Positions 12,412 through 30,000 of a stretch of 64,000 nucleotides of DNA are shown piece by piece (position 1 is the first letter of the stretch; each line of letters opens with the position of its first letter). Location: contig NC_092096.1 of assembly GCF_045679555.1 (NCBI RefSeq), positions 30,195,124-30,259,123 of the forward strand. Direction: 5' to 3'. The notes beneath the pieces are model-generated. The model saw only the letters and a list, made by a program, of their open reading frames with translations. It did no database searches and was not told where the DNA came from. The position numbers were made by a program, and so were the translations under genes. The stretch comes from Salvelinus alpinus (Eukaryota > Chordata > Actinopteri > Salmoniformes > Salmonidae).

Positions 12412-12681
12412 GAGAGCCGTGTCCAGAGAACGGCCGCAGCCCCGGCTCTGTGTCCACCCAGCACAGCTCCCCACGCAGCGACTTCACCAATGTCACGTAT
12501 CCTGGCAACAACGCAGCCCCACCCACTGACGCCATGGGTACAGGTAGCACCACAGACGGAGAGCCGACTTCCAGCGTGCAGCAGCCACCGAGTGATGTCA
12601 TTATCCACCGCAAGGAGAGCGAAGGGTTTGGATTCGTCATCATCAGCTCGCTCAACCGGCCGGAGACCGCCAGCGCCATCA
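12412..12681 (+). CDS. magi1: magi1 exon: linker and start of next PDZ domain
   Basis: The acceptor CCCCCACAG ends at 12411 and the donor GTGAGT starts at 12682. The exon is 270 nt, phase 1 in and phase 1 out. It opens with GEPCPENGRSPGSVST, a close match to the MAGI1 linker as I know it. A Ser/Thr/Pro-rich spacer follows, then SDVIIHRKESEGFGFVIISS, the first strand and carboxylate-binding loop (EGFGF) of the next PDZ domain. It ends in NRPETASAI. A GT-rich microsatellite starts directly behind the donor (12699-12732). Confidence 0.95.
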
Positions 12682-13599
<918 letters not shown>

Positions 13600-13961
13600 T
13601 AAAACTGTTTGTCATCTTAAATGCAGCACGTTGTCTTACTGTACAGACCGTTGTACATCCTTTTTTAAAAGAGGTTGTTCTATCTCTGGCTCAGGCACTA
13701 TTTGCGTGGATCAGAAAGTGATATGTCTGTTTGGGAGAACTGTCTAGTGAGTCGGTTTCTGTCACCATCTTCTAATGCTTCATGGGTGTTTCTGGTTATG
13801 ACGAGCATCTACTGGAGATTACACACAGAGCATTGTACTGACAGTTCTTTGAAGTAGATGCACCGTGTATTATGTTAATGTGGCTCTGTCTAGCATAGTC
13901 TATTCTGTGGTGTGTATCTATCTGTCACTGTGTCTGACACTTCTGTCTGTCTGTGTTTCAG

Positions 13962-14175
13962 AGCTGAGCCCGTCAGCCCCTAGCTCAGAGAAGCAGAGCC
14001 CAGCAGTGACCCAGCAGCACAGTCCTCAGGCCCAGCCCAGTCCCGCCGTGGGCCAGCCCAGCCCTGCAGTCACTCAGCCCAGCCCTGCAGTCTCCCAGCC
14101 CAGCTCCCTGACCCACCAGAGCCCCATCACACAGACCCCAGCCCCCCCACCCCAGATCTACACCCACGACAGCAG
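13962..14175 (+). CDS. magi1: magi1 exon: Ser/Pro/Gln-rich linker
   Basis: The acceptor GTGTTTCAG ends at 13961 and the donor GTACGG starts at 14176. The exon is 214 nt, phase 1 in and phase 2 out. It starts ELSPSAPSSEKQSP and then repeats SPAVGQP/SPAVTQP/SPAVSQP before a Pro-rich end. This is disordered linker between the last two PDZ domains. The internal octapeptide repeats probably arose by slippage, so length may vary between alleles or species. A (CA)n run begins 16 nt after the exon. Confidence 0.92.
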
Positions 14176-15823
14176 GTACGGCAACCGGATGGTCACACAC
14201 ACACACACAGATGCACACTGCTTAAAAACACACACACCAATTCATAGCACCCAGCCCAGTTCAAAATATTGGTCCGTCAGGATTGGGCCATAATTTACAC
14301 AAGCATTTCGCTAAACCCACAATAACATCTGCTAAATATGTGTGTGACCAATAACATTTGATTTGATTTAAGACGTGCAGCATTTGAGTGCTCTATCATT
14401 TCCTATGTATTTAAATGGTTTAAGATGGTTGATCATCTATGTGTATGGGTCAATGTAATCTTTAGGGCTTACAGCACATTTGGAAATCTCACTTATACAG
14501 CACAGTAGTATGTTGTTTTTTTAATCTCTGGGGTAAAAGCACTGTTCCTAAGGGAATTACAGGTGAGAGCGAGGTATTCTCTCCCTGTCTCCAGTTTGTT
14601 GTATAATATCACTTAACTCTTATGGACTCCTGAATTATTAACCTAAATAGCTTCTTTATAGACCTACGCTGAATATTTCATCAAGCTCTTACAGGGGGCC
14701 CAAAAGGTACCCTGTCATTGTCCTTTCCCTCCTGCTCTGGAGAATTCCCCAAAATCTCTGAGTACTCTTATTTATTGCCAACTCTGTAAAAAGACTGAGT
14801 GTCTTTTTATGTGGTTCAAACAATATATTTCACTTACCACCACTAGTCTTGCCTAAAAGGTAGTTTGATTGAAACAAACAAGGTATTTGTAAATAACTTA
14901 GAATTTGACATGAATTGATTCAGAGAGCATTACCTTCACAACCGAATGAAGTCGGAGCATTCATATGAAATGCTTGTGATGATAACCCACTGGGCACATT
15001 ACATCATTTACACATTGGTAATTGGGTAATATTTAGTTGAGAACTTGATCAATGAGACTACAACATACTGTATATTCAGCCACTCAAAAAGACTCAAAAA
15101 GACCACTCAAAACTTAGTTCAATGTCCAATGTGTTATCCGTGCATTCAACCATCGAAAAGAGCACAACCAAATTCCAATGGAAAAACAATGTCAGATTTT
15201 TGGTTTAGTTTTCACTGAAATGTCTCACTGCGCTTTCAACCATTTAAAAGCACAGCAAAGTTCAAATAGGAATACAAAGCCAGCTATTTAGTTTATTTAT
15301 ACAACAGATGAATGTGTTATCACTGTGTTTCATCTAATAGAGAACCAAATGACGTGGATTGCAGTTGAGATTCCATTAAAAGTGCATGGTGCAGAGATCA
15401 ATACTGTTACAGATTCTGCACAGATTATTACAGCAATAATGAAGATCTCCAGAGACCTGCGACAACCTATTCATGCATGCTTTATAATAAGGATTTTATA
15501 ATTACTCAACCTCAAGGTCACCATGGATGTGTTACTCATTTTAAAGTTGAATGTTACATTTGTTTGTACGATAGCCTTAATTTAGGCTATATTAAATTGT
15601 GTTTGGTTGACAAAGCAACCAAATATCAACATTTAAATTAGATGTATCTACTGATTGCATAGTTCCATCTGAGCCACTGGCTTAATCACATTCTTTAACT
15701 TGTATTTTTGGTTGAGTTAGAGACATGAATCCAACATATCATTAGTTAAACTTGTCAACAAGTTAATATGCTATTCATTGTTTATTGTATTTCAAACATT
15801 GAATTGTGTTTGATTTTCAACAT

Positions 15824-15924
15824 AACAATCAAAGTTAAAGAATAGGACTAAATCATATCAAACTTTAAATGCACTTTAAATAAAGTTGGATTTGATTTAG
15901 TCCTATTCTTTAACTTTGATTGTT
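15824..15924. repeat. Long perfect inverted repeat (hairpin)
   Basis: A 31-bp arm at 15824-15854 (starting AACAATCAAAGTTAAAGAAT) is matched exactly in reverse complement at 15894-15924. The inner 39-nt loop extends the pairing imperfectly (16 of 18 positions across the arm-loop junction). It sits inside the larger element and may be a subterminal palindrome or a remnant of an inverted insertion. Confidence 0.9.
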
Positions 15925-16396
15925 GTGTTAACTTACATATTTCGTTGCGATGGAGACGTGAATCCAACATATCAAATATTAATTTGGAGACGAACTGTAA
16001 TTAAAGCCAGAGTAAGTCAGTATTACAGGTGGAAGTATCCAAGCAGAAGAGTTACATTTCCTTCAAATGTTTTTATTTGGTGGGTTGACAATATCATTAC
16101 ATTTGAAATCAACCAGAGATTGAAACCCTAGGCCTATTGTATTGTCTATTTTTAGTTGAATTCTGGGTTGAATTGAAACAATAGCTGTTGATGACTTAGC
16201 AAATGCTATATAAGCCGAAATAGTCTCATTGACGTTATATGATTGATAAAGTATGGTCACATTTCATTGAATCTGTGAAACTTTCCCTTTGGAATGACTT
16301 TGATAGCAACAGCGAATCTATTTCGTTTTTAAGTGAGATCTCAAAACAATCATTGTCAAGATAGCATCATGGTAATAGTCACTGATAAATATCATA

Positions 16397-16490
16397 TCTA
16401 AGCAGGGTGGGCTTGGTTACAACTCTGGATGGGAGACCAAAGGGTAGCTGTACATATATCAATTCTCCAGTAGGAGGTGCTGCCCAGCCT
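16397..16490 (+). repeat. 5S rRNA-derived SINE-like fragment
   Basis: The run AAGCAGGGTGGGCTTGGTTA, followed closely by TGGATGGGAGACC, resembles the internal control region of eukaryotic 5S rRNA. It is followed by the AGTAGGAGGTGCTGCCC tail seen with dispersed 5S-derived repeats in fish. The rest of the 5S sequence is missing, so this is not a functional rRNA gene. Confidence 0.7.
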
Positions 16491-16764
16491 ATTGTTTTGA
16501 AGAGCTGATGCTGTTTTTAAGGTACAAATTCAACATAGGTTTGCCTATGTTGAAATAGGGTTACCATGACAACCTCATCTATGTGGTTGAAATTTCACCC
16601 TCAAAACAGCAGTTTACATTGATTACTTTTTTCAAATCCAATGTATTTTCCTTGTAGATTCCTTGTCACAATACATTGACAAATTACGTTGTAACAACGT
16701 TGATTCAACCAGTTTATGCCCAGTGGGAAATTTTCCTTTAACTTGATTGGTTGGTTAGTTACAG

Positions 16765-17011
16765 GTCAGAGGTGAAAGCGAGGCAGGACGTGAAACCGGA
16801 CATCCGACAGCCTCCATTCACAGACTACAGACAGCCCCCGTTGGACTACAGACACCCTCCTGTAGCAGACTACCGCCAGCCACCCACCCTGGACTACAGA
16901 CACCCTCCTCTGATGGACTACAGACAGCTGTCCACTGACCCCAGGCACTTCCCTATGCCTGTGCCCCACGACTACAGACAGATCCAGCCACAGATGCCAC
17001 AGGTCTACCAG
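16765..17011 (+). CDS. magi1: magi1 exon: DYRQPP-repeat linker
   Basis: The acceptor AGTTACAG ends at 16764 and the donor GTCAGA starts at 17012. The exon is 247 nt, phase 2 in and phase 0 out. It starts SEVKARQDVKPDIRQPPF, which identifies MAGI1 among the MAGI paralogs, and goes on as repeats of DYRQPP/DYRHPP with short spacers. The repeated Tyr-Arg-Gln-Pro units are unfolded linker and could be phosphotyrosine or SH3 sites; that is inference. If the intron were retained, a stop at 17063 would end the protein. Confidence 0.95.
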
Positions 17012-17121
17012 GTCAGATACTTTACTCATCAATACAATATTGACCTGGGATGTCTGCTAACTTAAATTGTACTTTTACTTTACATGTTACTTTTATTTTA
17101 AGCATGTAAAGCTGTCAAAAT

Positions 17122-17345
17122 GGGGCTCCCAAGTGGCGCAGCGGTCTAAAACACTGCATCTCAGTGCTAGAGGCGTCACAACAGACAACCTGTTTCCAAT
17201 CCAGACTGTATCACAACCAGCCGTGATTGGGAGTCCCATAGGGCGGCGCACAATTGGCACAGCGTTGTCCGAGTTTGGCCGGTGTAGGCCGTCATTGTAA
17301 ATAAGAATTTGTTCTTAACTGACTTGCCGAGTTAAATAAATGTTC
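17122..17345 (+). mobile_element. tRNA-derived SINE (salmonid type)
   Basis: It begins GGCTCCCAAGTGGCGCAGCG, has a tRNA-like head and the middle GGGCGGCGCACAATTGGC, and ends in the tail AATAAGAATTTGTTCTTAAC followed by TTAAATAAATG. This is the layout of abundant salmonid SINEs. It has diverged from the consensus I remember. Confidence 0.85.
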
Positions 17346-17443
17346 AATTGAAATAAAATAAATACATTCAACTGAAATACATGGGCATTGACAAGCAAGA
17401 AACAGTAGTTCAGGTAGAGAGGTTAACGAGGAAGATGTGGTAA

Positions 17444-23062
<5,619 letters not shown>

Positions 23063-23115
23063 TAAAAGTCACACACATTTCTAAAATGATTACGTCTATA
23101 GATTATTCTTTACTC

Positions 23116-23517
23116 GGGCCTCCCGAGTGGCGCCGCAGTCTAAAGCACTGCATTGGAGTGTTGCGGCGACACTACAGCCTAGGATCAATCCCGTGTGTCA
23201 TTACCGACTGTGACTGGGAGTCCCATAGGGTGGCGCACAATTGGCCCAGCGTCGTCCGGGTTGGGGGAGGGTTTGGCCGGGGGGGCTTTACTTGGCTTTC
23301 GTGCTCTAGCGGGCCGGGCGCCTGCGGGTGAACGGTGTTTCCTCCGACACATTGGCGAGGCTGACTTCCGGGTTAAGCGAGCGGGTGTTAAGAAGCGCGG
23401 TTTGGCGGGTCATGTTTCGGAAGATGCATGACTCGACCTTCGCCTCTCCCGAGCCTGTTGGGGAGTTGCCGCGATGAGACAATTTCGTAATCACGAAATT
23501 GGGTAGAAAAGGGTGGT
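23116..23517 (+). mobile_element. Long tRNA-derived SINE (salmonid type)
   Basis: It starts GGGCCTCCCGAGTGGCGCCG with a tRNA-like head, shares GGCGCACAATTGGCCCAGCG with the SINE at 17122, and continues into a longer body. The end, CACGAAATTGGGTAGAAAAG, is typical of the long salmonid SINE form. It is intronic, on the same strand as magi1. Confidence 0.85.
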
Positions 23518-23762
23518 AAGAATTACAAAAAACATAAACTATAAAACATCAACTTTATAACTATAACTCTGCTTATGTCTGGCATGCCTATCTTCTAATG
23601 TAGTTATATTTTCTATATCCATAGCAATGTCTTTCTCTCTACTTAATACTTTAACACAGATAAACTTGTCTTTCTCTTGACTAACAATAGTGTAACTCTT
23701 CCTTTCAAGGCGTCTGGTTTAACCCTAATGACTGGTATAGGTTGTTACTCCCCTTTCCTTAG

Positions 23763-23881
23763 GAATGGTACCTTCCAGTCTCTCCATGTGCATGAAAAGT
23801 GACAAGCATGGCTCCCCCTATTTCTTCCTAATGGGCCACTCTAAAGACACGGTTTGTGACGATCTGCATGTTCCAGTCTAA
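23763..23881 (+). CDS. magi1: magi1 alternative terminal exon (short isoform)
   Basis: The acceptor TTTCCTTAG ends at 23762 and entry is phase 1, as the preceding exon needs. It reads GMVPSSLSMCMKSDKHGSPY, then FFLMGHSKDT. This matches the tail of a known short MAGI1 isoform up to KDT, after which the sequence diverges (VCDDLHVPV) to a TAA at 23879. A GT follows KDT (23852), but splicing there would leave phase 0, which does not fit the 26469 exon. I therefore read it as a terminal exon. An AATAAA lies at 24269. Confidence 0.75.
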
Positions 23882-24032
23882 TTCTACTTGGTATCGTGGT
23901 TTGTGGTGTGGTTTTGTGTGCCCATGCCGTGGGTTGCAGCTGTGACTTCCTGGTCAGAACACACTGGCTCCTCCTCTCCACTTCAATCACAGTGACATCA
24001 ACCTACAGTAGTTCCCCAGCTATTGGGGCTTC

Positions 24033-24160
24033 CAAGACAACTGGGGGGGGGAAACGAGGTCAAATCATGACGTCACTTATCTTCAGGTCGGAAAATCTGA
24101 GCTTTATAAAGATGTCAGAGTTTGACCGTTATTTTTTTTCCTGAGTTCCCAGTTGTCTTG
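24033..24160. mobile_element. Short MITE with 13-bp inverted ends
   Basis: CAAGACAACTGGG at 24033-24045 is matched by its exact reverse complement at 24148-24160. The right flank carries a further related copy of the end motif (CAAGTTCCCAGCTGTTTTGAA). It is a non-coding dispersed element of a kind I know from salmonids, and it lies between the short terminal exon and its candidate poly(A) signal. Confidence 0.7.
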
Positions 24161-24268
24161 AACACACTTAAGTCTGAGATTTCCAAGTTCCCAGCTGTTT
24201 TGAATGCGGAATATGTCCACATGGTCATCAAGCCAGCCCAATGGAATTATTATACTGTATGTACACAC

Positions 24269-24274
24269 AATAAA
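24269..24274 (+). terminator. Candidate poly(A) signal, short magi1 isoform
   Basis: An AATAAA lies about 390 nt after the TAA of the alternative terminal exon. It is the nearest canonical hexamer I noticed downstream. Confidence 0.4.
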
Positions 24275-26463
24275 TACATTTTACACATTTAGAAAGATCC
24301 ATGAACCAACTTTTACAAAATGGCGATTCAAACTGACAGCCACTATCGTCTAGATAGATTAGTCAGAAATATATAGGCAGACTATTTCCTGTGATAAAAT
24401 CCCACCGTGGTGCAGGCTGAGGCCCCTAACAGACATTTATGTCCCCTGCACCTCAGGGAATGACAGCACCTAGCGGCCCACTTGGTAATAAATCCTGATG
24501 TGTCAGACTCTCCCATGGCCTCTGTAACAGAGAGTCACAGTCCCGGCCTGTGGGTAGTGAGTTAGCGTTGAGGCTTGCACTGCACATGACTCTTCCACAG
24601 CCAGCCAAGGCCTCCACTGTGAAATACAGTCATCAGCACTTAGCTTTGGCAGGTGACCAGGGTCTTTAAACACAGGAAATAGTATTGTCTGTCTCCATCT
24701 TCGTTGCTAGGCGACTTCTGACTACCACTCCCAGTTGGAGACTCTCCCCGGCCATTTATGACAGAGATTTTTTTGTTTTCTATTTCTGTCTCTCTCGCTC
24801 CCTCTCTCTCTCTCTCCCCCCTTTCCTCCACTATAAAGAGTTTTTTCTATTACCTGCCCGAGGTTGACATAAAGCTGTGAAATACGCACCATGAGCCCAT
24901 TACACTGTCAGCCAGAGGACGCCATATTAAATCACCAGCGTCACTTTTCATATCAACTATCAACCTGTGTGTTCTGGGCAGAGCAGTCACATAAAAGTGG
25001 AATAGCCATTTGTAACATGGATGTGGGGGATTGTGTGGATACATAGATGTTTTACAGGCCTGGGTTTATCTGCATACTGAGAGGATGTAGTATTTATGTT
25101 TGATGCGCTGCTTCGGGGTTATTTAACTACATTTTGCAAAGCGGCTCTGTATTTTCAGCTAGTTTATACAGTACTTTGCGGAGGAAACCGAATTCAAAGC
25201 TTATAAAAACTGCATCCTGATGAAATAATGAAGTTGAATAAAAGACGGTTGCCACATTTACTACCACACAATATGATACTGTGTGTGTGCGCGTGCATGA
25301 CGTTTGTGGGTATGTGGAAGTGTGCATGCTGTGTATTGTGTGGATGTATTAGTGCATGTGTACATTTGTCCCCGCATACAGAGTACTAGAGTATGGAGGT
25401 TGTTTTAAGGTCGGATCCAGTCAGCTAGCTGGGCAGCAGGGCCCTCACCCCTCAGAACGAACAGAGCCGTATCCAAGGTGACAGCAGGCATTAGCTCAGC
25501 ACACATACTCCCTCCCACAATCCTATTGGGCCACACAGCCTCCACGGGAGACAGGTCATCACTTCAATACACCAAGCAGTGGCTGATGGGTAGCGGAATG
25601 AGCTGGTGTGAAAAGACCAGGGTTTCAGAGCGCAACAGGCACCTGCATCGTCTGTGAGCCTGCTCACTGAGCTCTCTCCAAACACTAGACCTTCCTTGCT
25701 GGTCTGGGAGTCCATCTAGTCTGTAATGAGGCCTCATGGAGCTAGCCTAGCCTATCCTCCCTCTTTCCCCCTGCTAGTTAGACGATTGGTGCTAGCCTCC
25801 CTGGTGACTTCCCTGCCTGCCTGTTTGTAATGAATGATAACCCTGGGATTGCTAGCTCAGCGATGCAGAGAGAGAAGCTAACAGGCCTTGTGAGCTGCAG
25901 CAGCCTCTCAGGAGAAGGTAGAGCCCTCTAGGTTTAGCCGCTACCGTGGTTACTCAGCCCAGAGTACCGGTGGGGAGTCTCGAACCCACAGGTTTTCTCT
26001 CCCGAGCCAGGCTGAAGCACCGCCTGATTCAGCATATCATCCATTCCATTAAACCTGTTTTCGATTTCTCTGCCCACTTCTTAGAAGTGCTGAGGCTTTA
26101 AAGGGAGCTAGGGAACTGAGATGTATGCTGTCTAAAAGTGAACTTGCAGTGTGTGACTTATAGGAGTGAATTGATATTTCACTTGCAGCCCATACCACAA
26201 AGACTGGGTATGATTGTTGTGATTGCTACAATATGGATGCTGTCATCCATGTAGACTAGAGGCATGTTTCTTGGCTTGGTGTGTGTTGTTTGGATAAAGC
26301 TATAGATTCATAGATATATCTCTATAGGGCAACCTTCCACTTAAGTCAACTTTTCACTCAGTCTCCCATTGACATCCATGCATGACTAAGTAAATGGAAG
26401 GTAGGATTCGCCCCTGACTGTTAAGACTATCCTTTCCCATGTCTAACTGTGTGTTTGTGCCCC
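24275..26463 (+). other. magi1 last intron, remainder
   Basis: About 2.2 kb with scattered TC runs (24790-24820) but no repeat family or exon that I can support. Confidence 0.45.
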
Positions 26464-26468
26464 AGCAG

Positions 26469-27280
26469 ACAGTACCTCCCCCTGGGATGCACGCCCTTCA
26501 GCCTCCCCAAGTCTGTCGGAAGTAGCCCTGCCCCCAGACACTCTGACCATGCCATCGCCCTCATCTCATCTGACCCCGCCCAAGCAGCCCCCAGGCCCCG
26601 ACCTGGCTCACCTGCCACCGCAGGAGGTCCCGCGGGAGCCGGCGGTGCAAGAGAGCAGGAGGGCGGAGCGCTCCCAGAGCCCCCGGAAGGCCCCGACCGA
26701 GCCGCAAAATCCGGACCAGACCGGCCCCGGGAGGAGGGACCGGGACCGGCCCAGTGGGAGTGGTTGCAGTAGTGGGAGGGCCAAGCAGAAAGAAGGTGGC
26801 AGGTCCACCTGCAGAGGGAGCTGCCCCAAAGACGGAGGGCCGGTGGGGAGGGATGAGCAGCTACCTGGGGGAGGGGATCCCAAAAGCTCCTCCAGGGGGA
26901 GGTCTAAGGAGAGGATAGCTGGGGAGAGCAGCACATCCCACGGGAAAAGAGAACCCACACAGTCCCCGACGAAAGGCTCCAAGCCCTCATACACAAACTC
27001 TAACGGGAACGGCGGCAGCGGTGGTACTCAGAGCGGCAGCAGCAGTCACCCAGACGTTAGTGTCGGGCATCAGGGAGAGCCGGCGCACGAGAAGCCCAGG
27101 CCCAGAGAGGCAGAGAGGGGCCCTGGAGAGACCCGGCCCTGCCGCCCCACCAAGAACACCAGCAGCGGCAGCACAGCAGCGGGTAGGAAGGCCACCGTGT
27201 CCCCTGGGCCCTGGAAGATCCCCGGCTCTGACAAGATGCCCAGCACCCTGCGCTCGGGCACGTCCACTGTGAGCAGATAA
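26469..27280 (+). CDS. magi1: magi1 long terminal exon: C-terminal tail
   Basis: Joined in phase 1 after VPEY it reads DSTSPWDARPSASPSL and stays open to TAA at 27278-27280. The 270-residue tail is disordered: Ser/Pro-rich, then rich in Arg, Lys, Glu and Gly. It ends ATVSPGPWKIPGSDK, then MPSTLRSGTSTVSR, which matches the end of the long MAGI1 isoform. Two AGs three bases apart (26464-26465 and 26467-26468) give a NAGNAG acceptor; the upstream choice would insert one Ala. High GC and composition produce long shadow frames on both strands; only this one has the MAGI1 end. Confidence 0.93.
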
Positions 27281-27910
27281 CACCTTGGAGTATACCCATT
27301 ACCAGACCCCCAGGCCGGGCTACACTAAGCCTGGCTAGCCCCTTCATTGGCTCCCCTCACCCTGCCTCCACTCCCCCACCCCACCCTCTAGACCGCAGAT
27401 GTAAAGGGGGGTTCCTCCATGCGTTTTTAGAGAACCATTTTTATTTATATTGTACTCTAAATTATTTTGAGAGATATTTTACACCGACCACCTTAAGAAC
27501 TGGAAAGCATCCACTTAAAAATTCAAAACAAGAAGAAACCAAGCAGAATGTGTGTAGCGTGACTGGATCCTTGAGCAGTGTTAAGGGGTCCGAATACAGG
27601 AACTTCATTTGGAAGTGCTCAAATCCCCACAGCACTCCAGTCGAGGACGTACATGCAAATTGAACCACTCACCGATTGGTTGACTGTGACACTGCAGTTT
27701 TTTTATACAATGAAGTCTATTTTATGAAAGGAATGTTGAAGAGGGGTTGCCTGTTTTTGTGTATTTTGAAAAGAGAGAATGAAAACCAGAACTAGAAAAA
27801 GAGTATACGCATTAATGGGACTTTGCCTTAAATAAGAGACTGTACGAGACTGAAGAAGCTATCCCGAGTAATCTATCAAATGATATAGAAATAAATCTAT
27901 TATATGATGA
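27281..27910 (+). other. magi1 3' UTR
   Basis: Non-coding sequence after the long-isoform stop, becoming AT-rich toward AATAAA at 27890. The true cleavage site could be further downstream. Confidence 0.6.
27890..27895 (+). terminator. Candidate poly(A) signal, long magi1 isoform
   Basis: An AATAAA about 610 nt after the TAA, in an AT-rich context (ATAGAAATAAATCTATTATA). Confidence 0.55.
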
Positions 27911-29015
27911 GTATTAATATGTGGGACGTGATCATCTCTAATGCATACCTAGTCGGGCCAATGGTAGTCCTGAGACGCCTCATAAGCTAGGCGAGCGAAG
28001 GAACACAACACCGTTTTTCAACACTCCATTATAACTCAACAACCCAGCCTATGATATTGCATTTCTAGTCTGTGTGGACCCATTCTACGAGACTGCAGTG
28101 GACTCTAAGGGCTGTTCGTGCTTGAATCATCAACGGTTGGGTCACAGGAGATACATTTCCCCCTCACTGTGCTTCGCGAACAAAGCAATTTGCTGAGGTT
28201 TGTCTGGTGGACACTGTGGAGAGTGAAGGCTCATGGGATATCGGGGCAGAGTGCCTTACGATCAGAGACCGACGGACAGAAAGGTCTGTTATGGACTTAA
28301 AGAACCTAGAACACTCTCTAGACTGATGTGGTTCAATCCAGGCTGCTACCGTACAGTCAAATCCAATGTCCCAATATTCATATACATCTGTGCCATGACG
28401 GACAGTCATGTTTTTGTATCTGATTGTTGAAATTTGTTCACTATATTTACAGACCCCACAGTATTTATTTGGTCAGAAATCATTAGCAGATCTTTCCATT
28501 TCCTTACAGATTGAAGTCGGTTCCACAACTTTTTGGTGTTCTGTTGGTATCTCATCGTCAGATATCGAAACGTCTAGGCAGAACATCTCTAACAGATGGT
28601 GTAATCAAGCTGTAGCTACACAGAATGACGTGTTTTGGGTGAAAATATGGCAAGTGTATGAAAGCAGGAAACTACACTAGTATTTCTGGTGGGGATCAGA
28701 GAGAGAGAAACATTGCCATTTGTCACAAGCTCATTCCCCACTTAAATGTATCTAATGGTCTGTGCTTCACTTAACGCTGTTCATTTACACAACACATGAA
28801 ACACTTTTATCTCCCAAAGACGCGTATGTATACATTACAACTGACAACTGTCTGGATATTCATTACAACATTTGTTTAGTCTGTAAGTGTCTACATAGCC
28901 AGCGACGTTAAAATATATCTATATCCCTCTCCACCAGATTGTGCCCCAATTAACTTCGGAGCTCTAGACAGTGGAGGCTCTGTCAGTGGCCCTGTCTGCA
29001 CTCTCCTATTACCAG

Positions 29016-29020
<5 letters not shown>

Positions 29021-29093
<73 letters not shown>

Positions 29094-29114
29094 CACACAC
29101 ACACACACACACAC
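29021..29114. repeat. (CA)n microsatellite
   Basis: About 90 bp of CA dinucleotides with one AGTA interruption at 29089-29092. Confidence 0.97.
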
Positions 29115-29254
29115 GCGTGTCCCTCAGAACCGCCTTGTCATCCGATGACTAAGGCAGAGTTTAATTTTTTTTACTCTCTCAAACCCTCTCTCTGGCCCTG
29201 GGACTCACAGAAGCTAATTCATCTGTCACTCTGATAACTAGTATACTGTTTATT

Positions 29255-29326
29255 TGATTTATTTTACCTTTATTTAACTAGGCAAGTCAGTTAAGAACAA
29301 ATTCTTATTTTCAATGACGGCCTAAA
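29255..29326 (-). mobile_element. Truncated SINE/LINE tail
   Basis: TTTACCTTTATTTAACTAGG followed by AACAAATTCTTATTTTCAAT is the reverse complement of the tail shared by salmonid SINEs and their partner LINE. The head is absent. Confidence 0.8.
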
Positions 29327-29845
29327 ACTGTACATGGAGATGTGGAGAGACTACAATCATCTAGTCATTATGATCATTGCCAGACACAAGAATCATTCTT
29401 GGCGATAAAAGAAAAGTCATTAAGGAGCAATCCGAATGTGTCCCCTTTAGTTTCTGCAGACATCTGATTTTTGAGTGGTAATTTGCAGTGTGTCGAGCTA
29501 ACAATCCAGCAAAGAGAGGACGACATTGGCAGAACAAAGCTGTCCCCCTCAGGTGGAAGAAATGCAGACAGTCTTTCAGAATAGGAGTAATACGGGAGAG
29601 GTGAGTGATGCTCTGAGCCCATTGGAATCTCTATTTACGAGAGGAAAATATATTTCTTTAAAGCACAAAGTGGTTCAGAGAATTGGCATACAAATTGTGC
29701 TGGGGAACTGACCCTGAGTAGACAGGCGTCTGTGGCTCAGCCACTGTCTGGGCCTGTTTGAATACTTTAATGCATCCTTCCTCTCTTCCTTCTCTCTTTC
29801 CTAACGTCTTGTAAGAACAGTGGTTACTTCAAGTAAGTAGGCAGC

Positions 29846-30000
29846 AGGTATCCTAGAGGTTCAGAGCATTGGGCCAGTAACTGAAAGGTTGCTGGTTTGA
29901 ATCCCGAGATGAATAAGTGGAAAATCTGCCCATGTGCCCTTGAGCCAGGCACTTCACCCTAATTGCTCCGGATAAGATCATCTGTTAAATGACAATAAAG
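29846..30000 (+). mobile_element. tRNA-derived SINE
   Basis: The head has a box-A-like TCCTAGAGGTTCAGAGC and a box-B-like GGTTTGAATCC, as in tRNA-derived SINEs. The end is GCTCCGGATAAGATCATCTG plus TTAAATGAC, a tail shared by many fish SINEs. It is not a functional tRNA gene, as there is no cloverleaf 3' half. Confidence 0.8.

Larger units (their letters stand above)
14986..16727. mobile_element. 1.74-kb non-coding DNA element with CCCACTGGGCA ends
   Basis: The left edge CCCACTGGGCAC (14986) and the right edge TGCCCAGTGGG (to 16727) are inverted repeats. The end motif is common in fish non-autonomous DNA transposons. Inside are AT-rich sequence, a perfect 31-bp hairpin (15824-15924) and a 5S-rRNA-like segment near 16397. 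No transposase frame is present and I see no clear target duplication. The boundaries rest on the inverted ends alone. Confidence 0.65.
14176..16764 (+). other. magi1 intron, two-thirds transposon
   Basis: It contains a CA run (14192-14208), about 770 bp without recognisable features, and then a 1.74-kb MITE-like element that ends 37 nt before the acceptor. Confidence 0.55.

Noticed and set aside
26608-27347. Long open frames antisense or shifted across the last magi1 exon
   Set aside because: High GC lowers stop frequency. Only the frame ending GPWKIPGSDK matches MAGI1 and continues from the PDZ exon.
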